64,000 nt of DNA from Porphyromonas sp. COT-239 OH1446. Its GTDB lineage: Bacteria > Bacteroidota > Bacteroidia > Bacteroidales > Porphyromonadaceae. The stretch lies in assembly GCF_000768875.1 (NCBI RefSeq), contig NZ_JRAO01000003.1, forward strand, positions 119,459-183,458. Reading direction: 5' to 3'. The notes below the pieces were generated by a model that saw nothing but the letters and a program-made list of their open reading frames with translations, did no database searches and had not been told where the DNA came from. Positions 63,911 through 64,000 of this stretch are shown here, one piece after another. Made by a program: the position numbers and the translations under genes. Every line of letters starts with the position of its first letter. The first letter of the stretch is position 1.

Positions 63911-64000
63911 TTAACGGAGTGGTCTCGCCTTGCTCAAGATCAAGCGATCGAATACCTCCTGTCGCTGGAGCAGCTTCACCTCGATAGGTTGATAGTAGAG
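63911..64000 (-). CDS. C-terminal fragment of a probable tetraacyldisaccharide 4'-kinase (LpxK)
   Basis: Only the last 29 residues are inside the window. The end (LYYQPIEVKLLQRQ, then EVFDRLILSKARPLR) resembles the C-terminus of Bacteroidota LpxK, which is often found near thiL in this phylum. LpxK phosphorylates lipid A at the 4' position. The call is from a short segment plus gene neighbourhood and needs the rest of the gene. Confidence 0.4.
   Translation of the reverse strand, partial: LYYQPIEVKLLQRQEVFDRLILSKARPLR

Overview
The window looks like a chromosomal segment of a Bacteroidota bacterium, most likely Porphyromonas or a close relative. The reasons are: an lpxC-fabZ fusion gene, SprA/Sov of the type IX secretion system, a TamB/TamL pair, a DUF5686 outer membrane protein, RprX/RprY, a Bacteroidota putative porin, and TAnnTTTG-type -7 promoter elements instead of sigma70 boxes. 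Base composition is fairly GC-rich for the phylum. A secreted GH29 fucosidase hints at a species that uses host glycans. The species itself cannot be fixed from the sequence alone.

Layout. Positions 1-12.5 kb form one long minus-strand run of eleven closely spaced genes, in transcription order: secreted glucosaminidase/LysM protein, purM, prfA, pyrF, lpxD, lpxC-fabZ, lpxA, a divergent nnrE-nnrD fusion, a pRiA4b ORF-3-like gene, miaA, and a partial DUF5686 gene. From 13.1 to 36.8 kb the plus strand carries ruvA, sprA, tamB, an FAD-dependent dehydrogenase, tamL, uvrA, a decayed SNF2/SWIM protein and a UvrD/PcrA helicase. This part combines outer-membrane assembly and secretion with DNA repair. 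dapA and rsmA follow on the minus strand. Then come a flippase-like membrane protein, pepD, fabD and a LolE-like permease on the plus strand. A minus-strand block holds a porin with a periplasmic binding protein, and an hflX-hemH-fucosidase operon. rprX-rprY and RNase R are on the plus strand. The right end has a sugar-kinase-like gene, a DUF1573 protein, a TonB-dependent receptor, a cobalamin riboswitch, thiL and the tail of a probable lpxK.

The most unusual structure is in the intergenic DNA. Six of the larger gaps hold tandem arrays of a degenerate 23-bp unit (about 45 units in all). The units keep TAGG at positions 1-4 and GAG at 14-16 in a nearly strict 23-bp register while the other bases drift. 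The unit consensus has dyad symmetry like a dimer operator. The arrays sit upstream of promoters in either orientation and are not CRISPRs.

Other points worth attention: a SNF2 helicase remnant that keeps its SWIM zinc finger but has lost its ATPase motifs; a cobalamin riboswitch with its own promoter separated from the next gene by about 820 bp without an intact gene; NnrE/NnrD and ThiL proteins whose usual catalytic or metal-binding residues are replaced; and three genes whose start codon lies only 6-8 bases past the -7 promoter element, which implies near-leaderless mRNAs. I saw no rRNA, tRNA, insertion sequence, prophage or CRISPR array.
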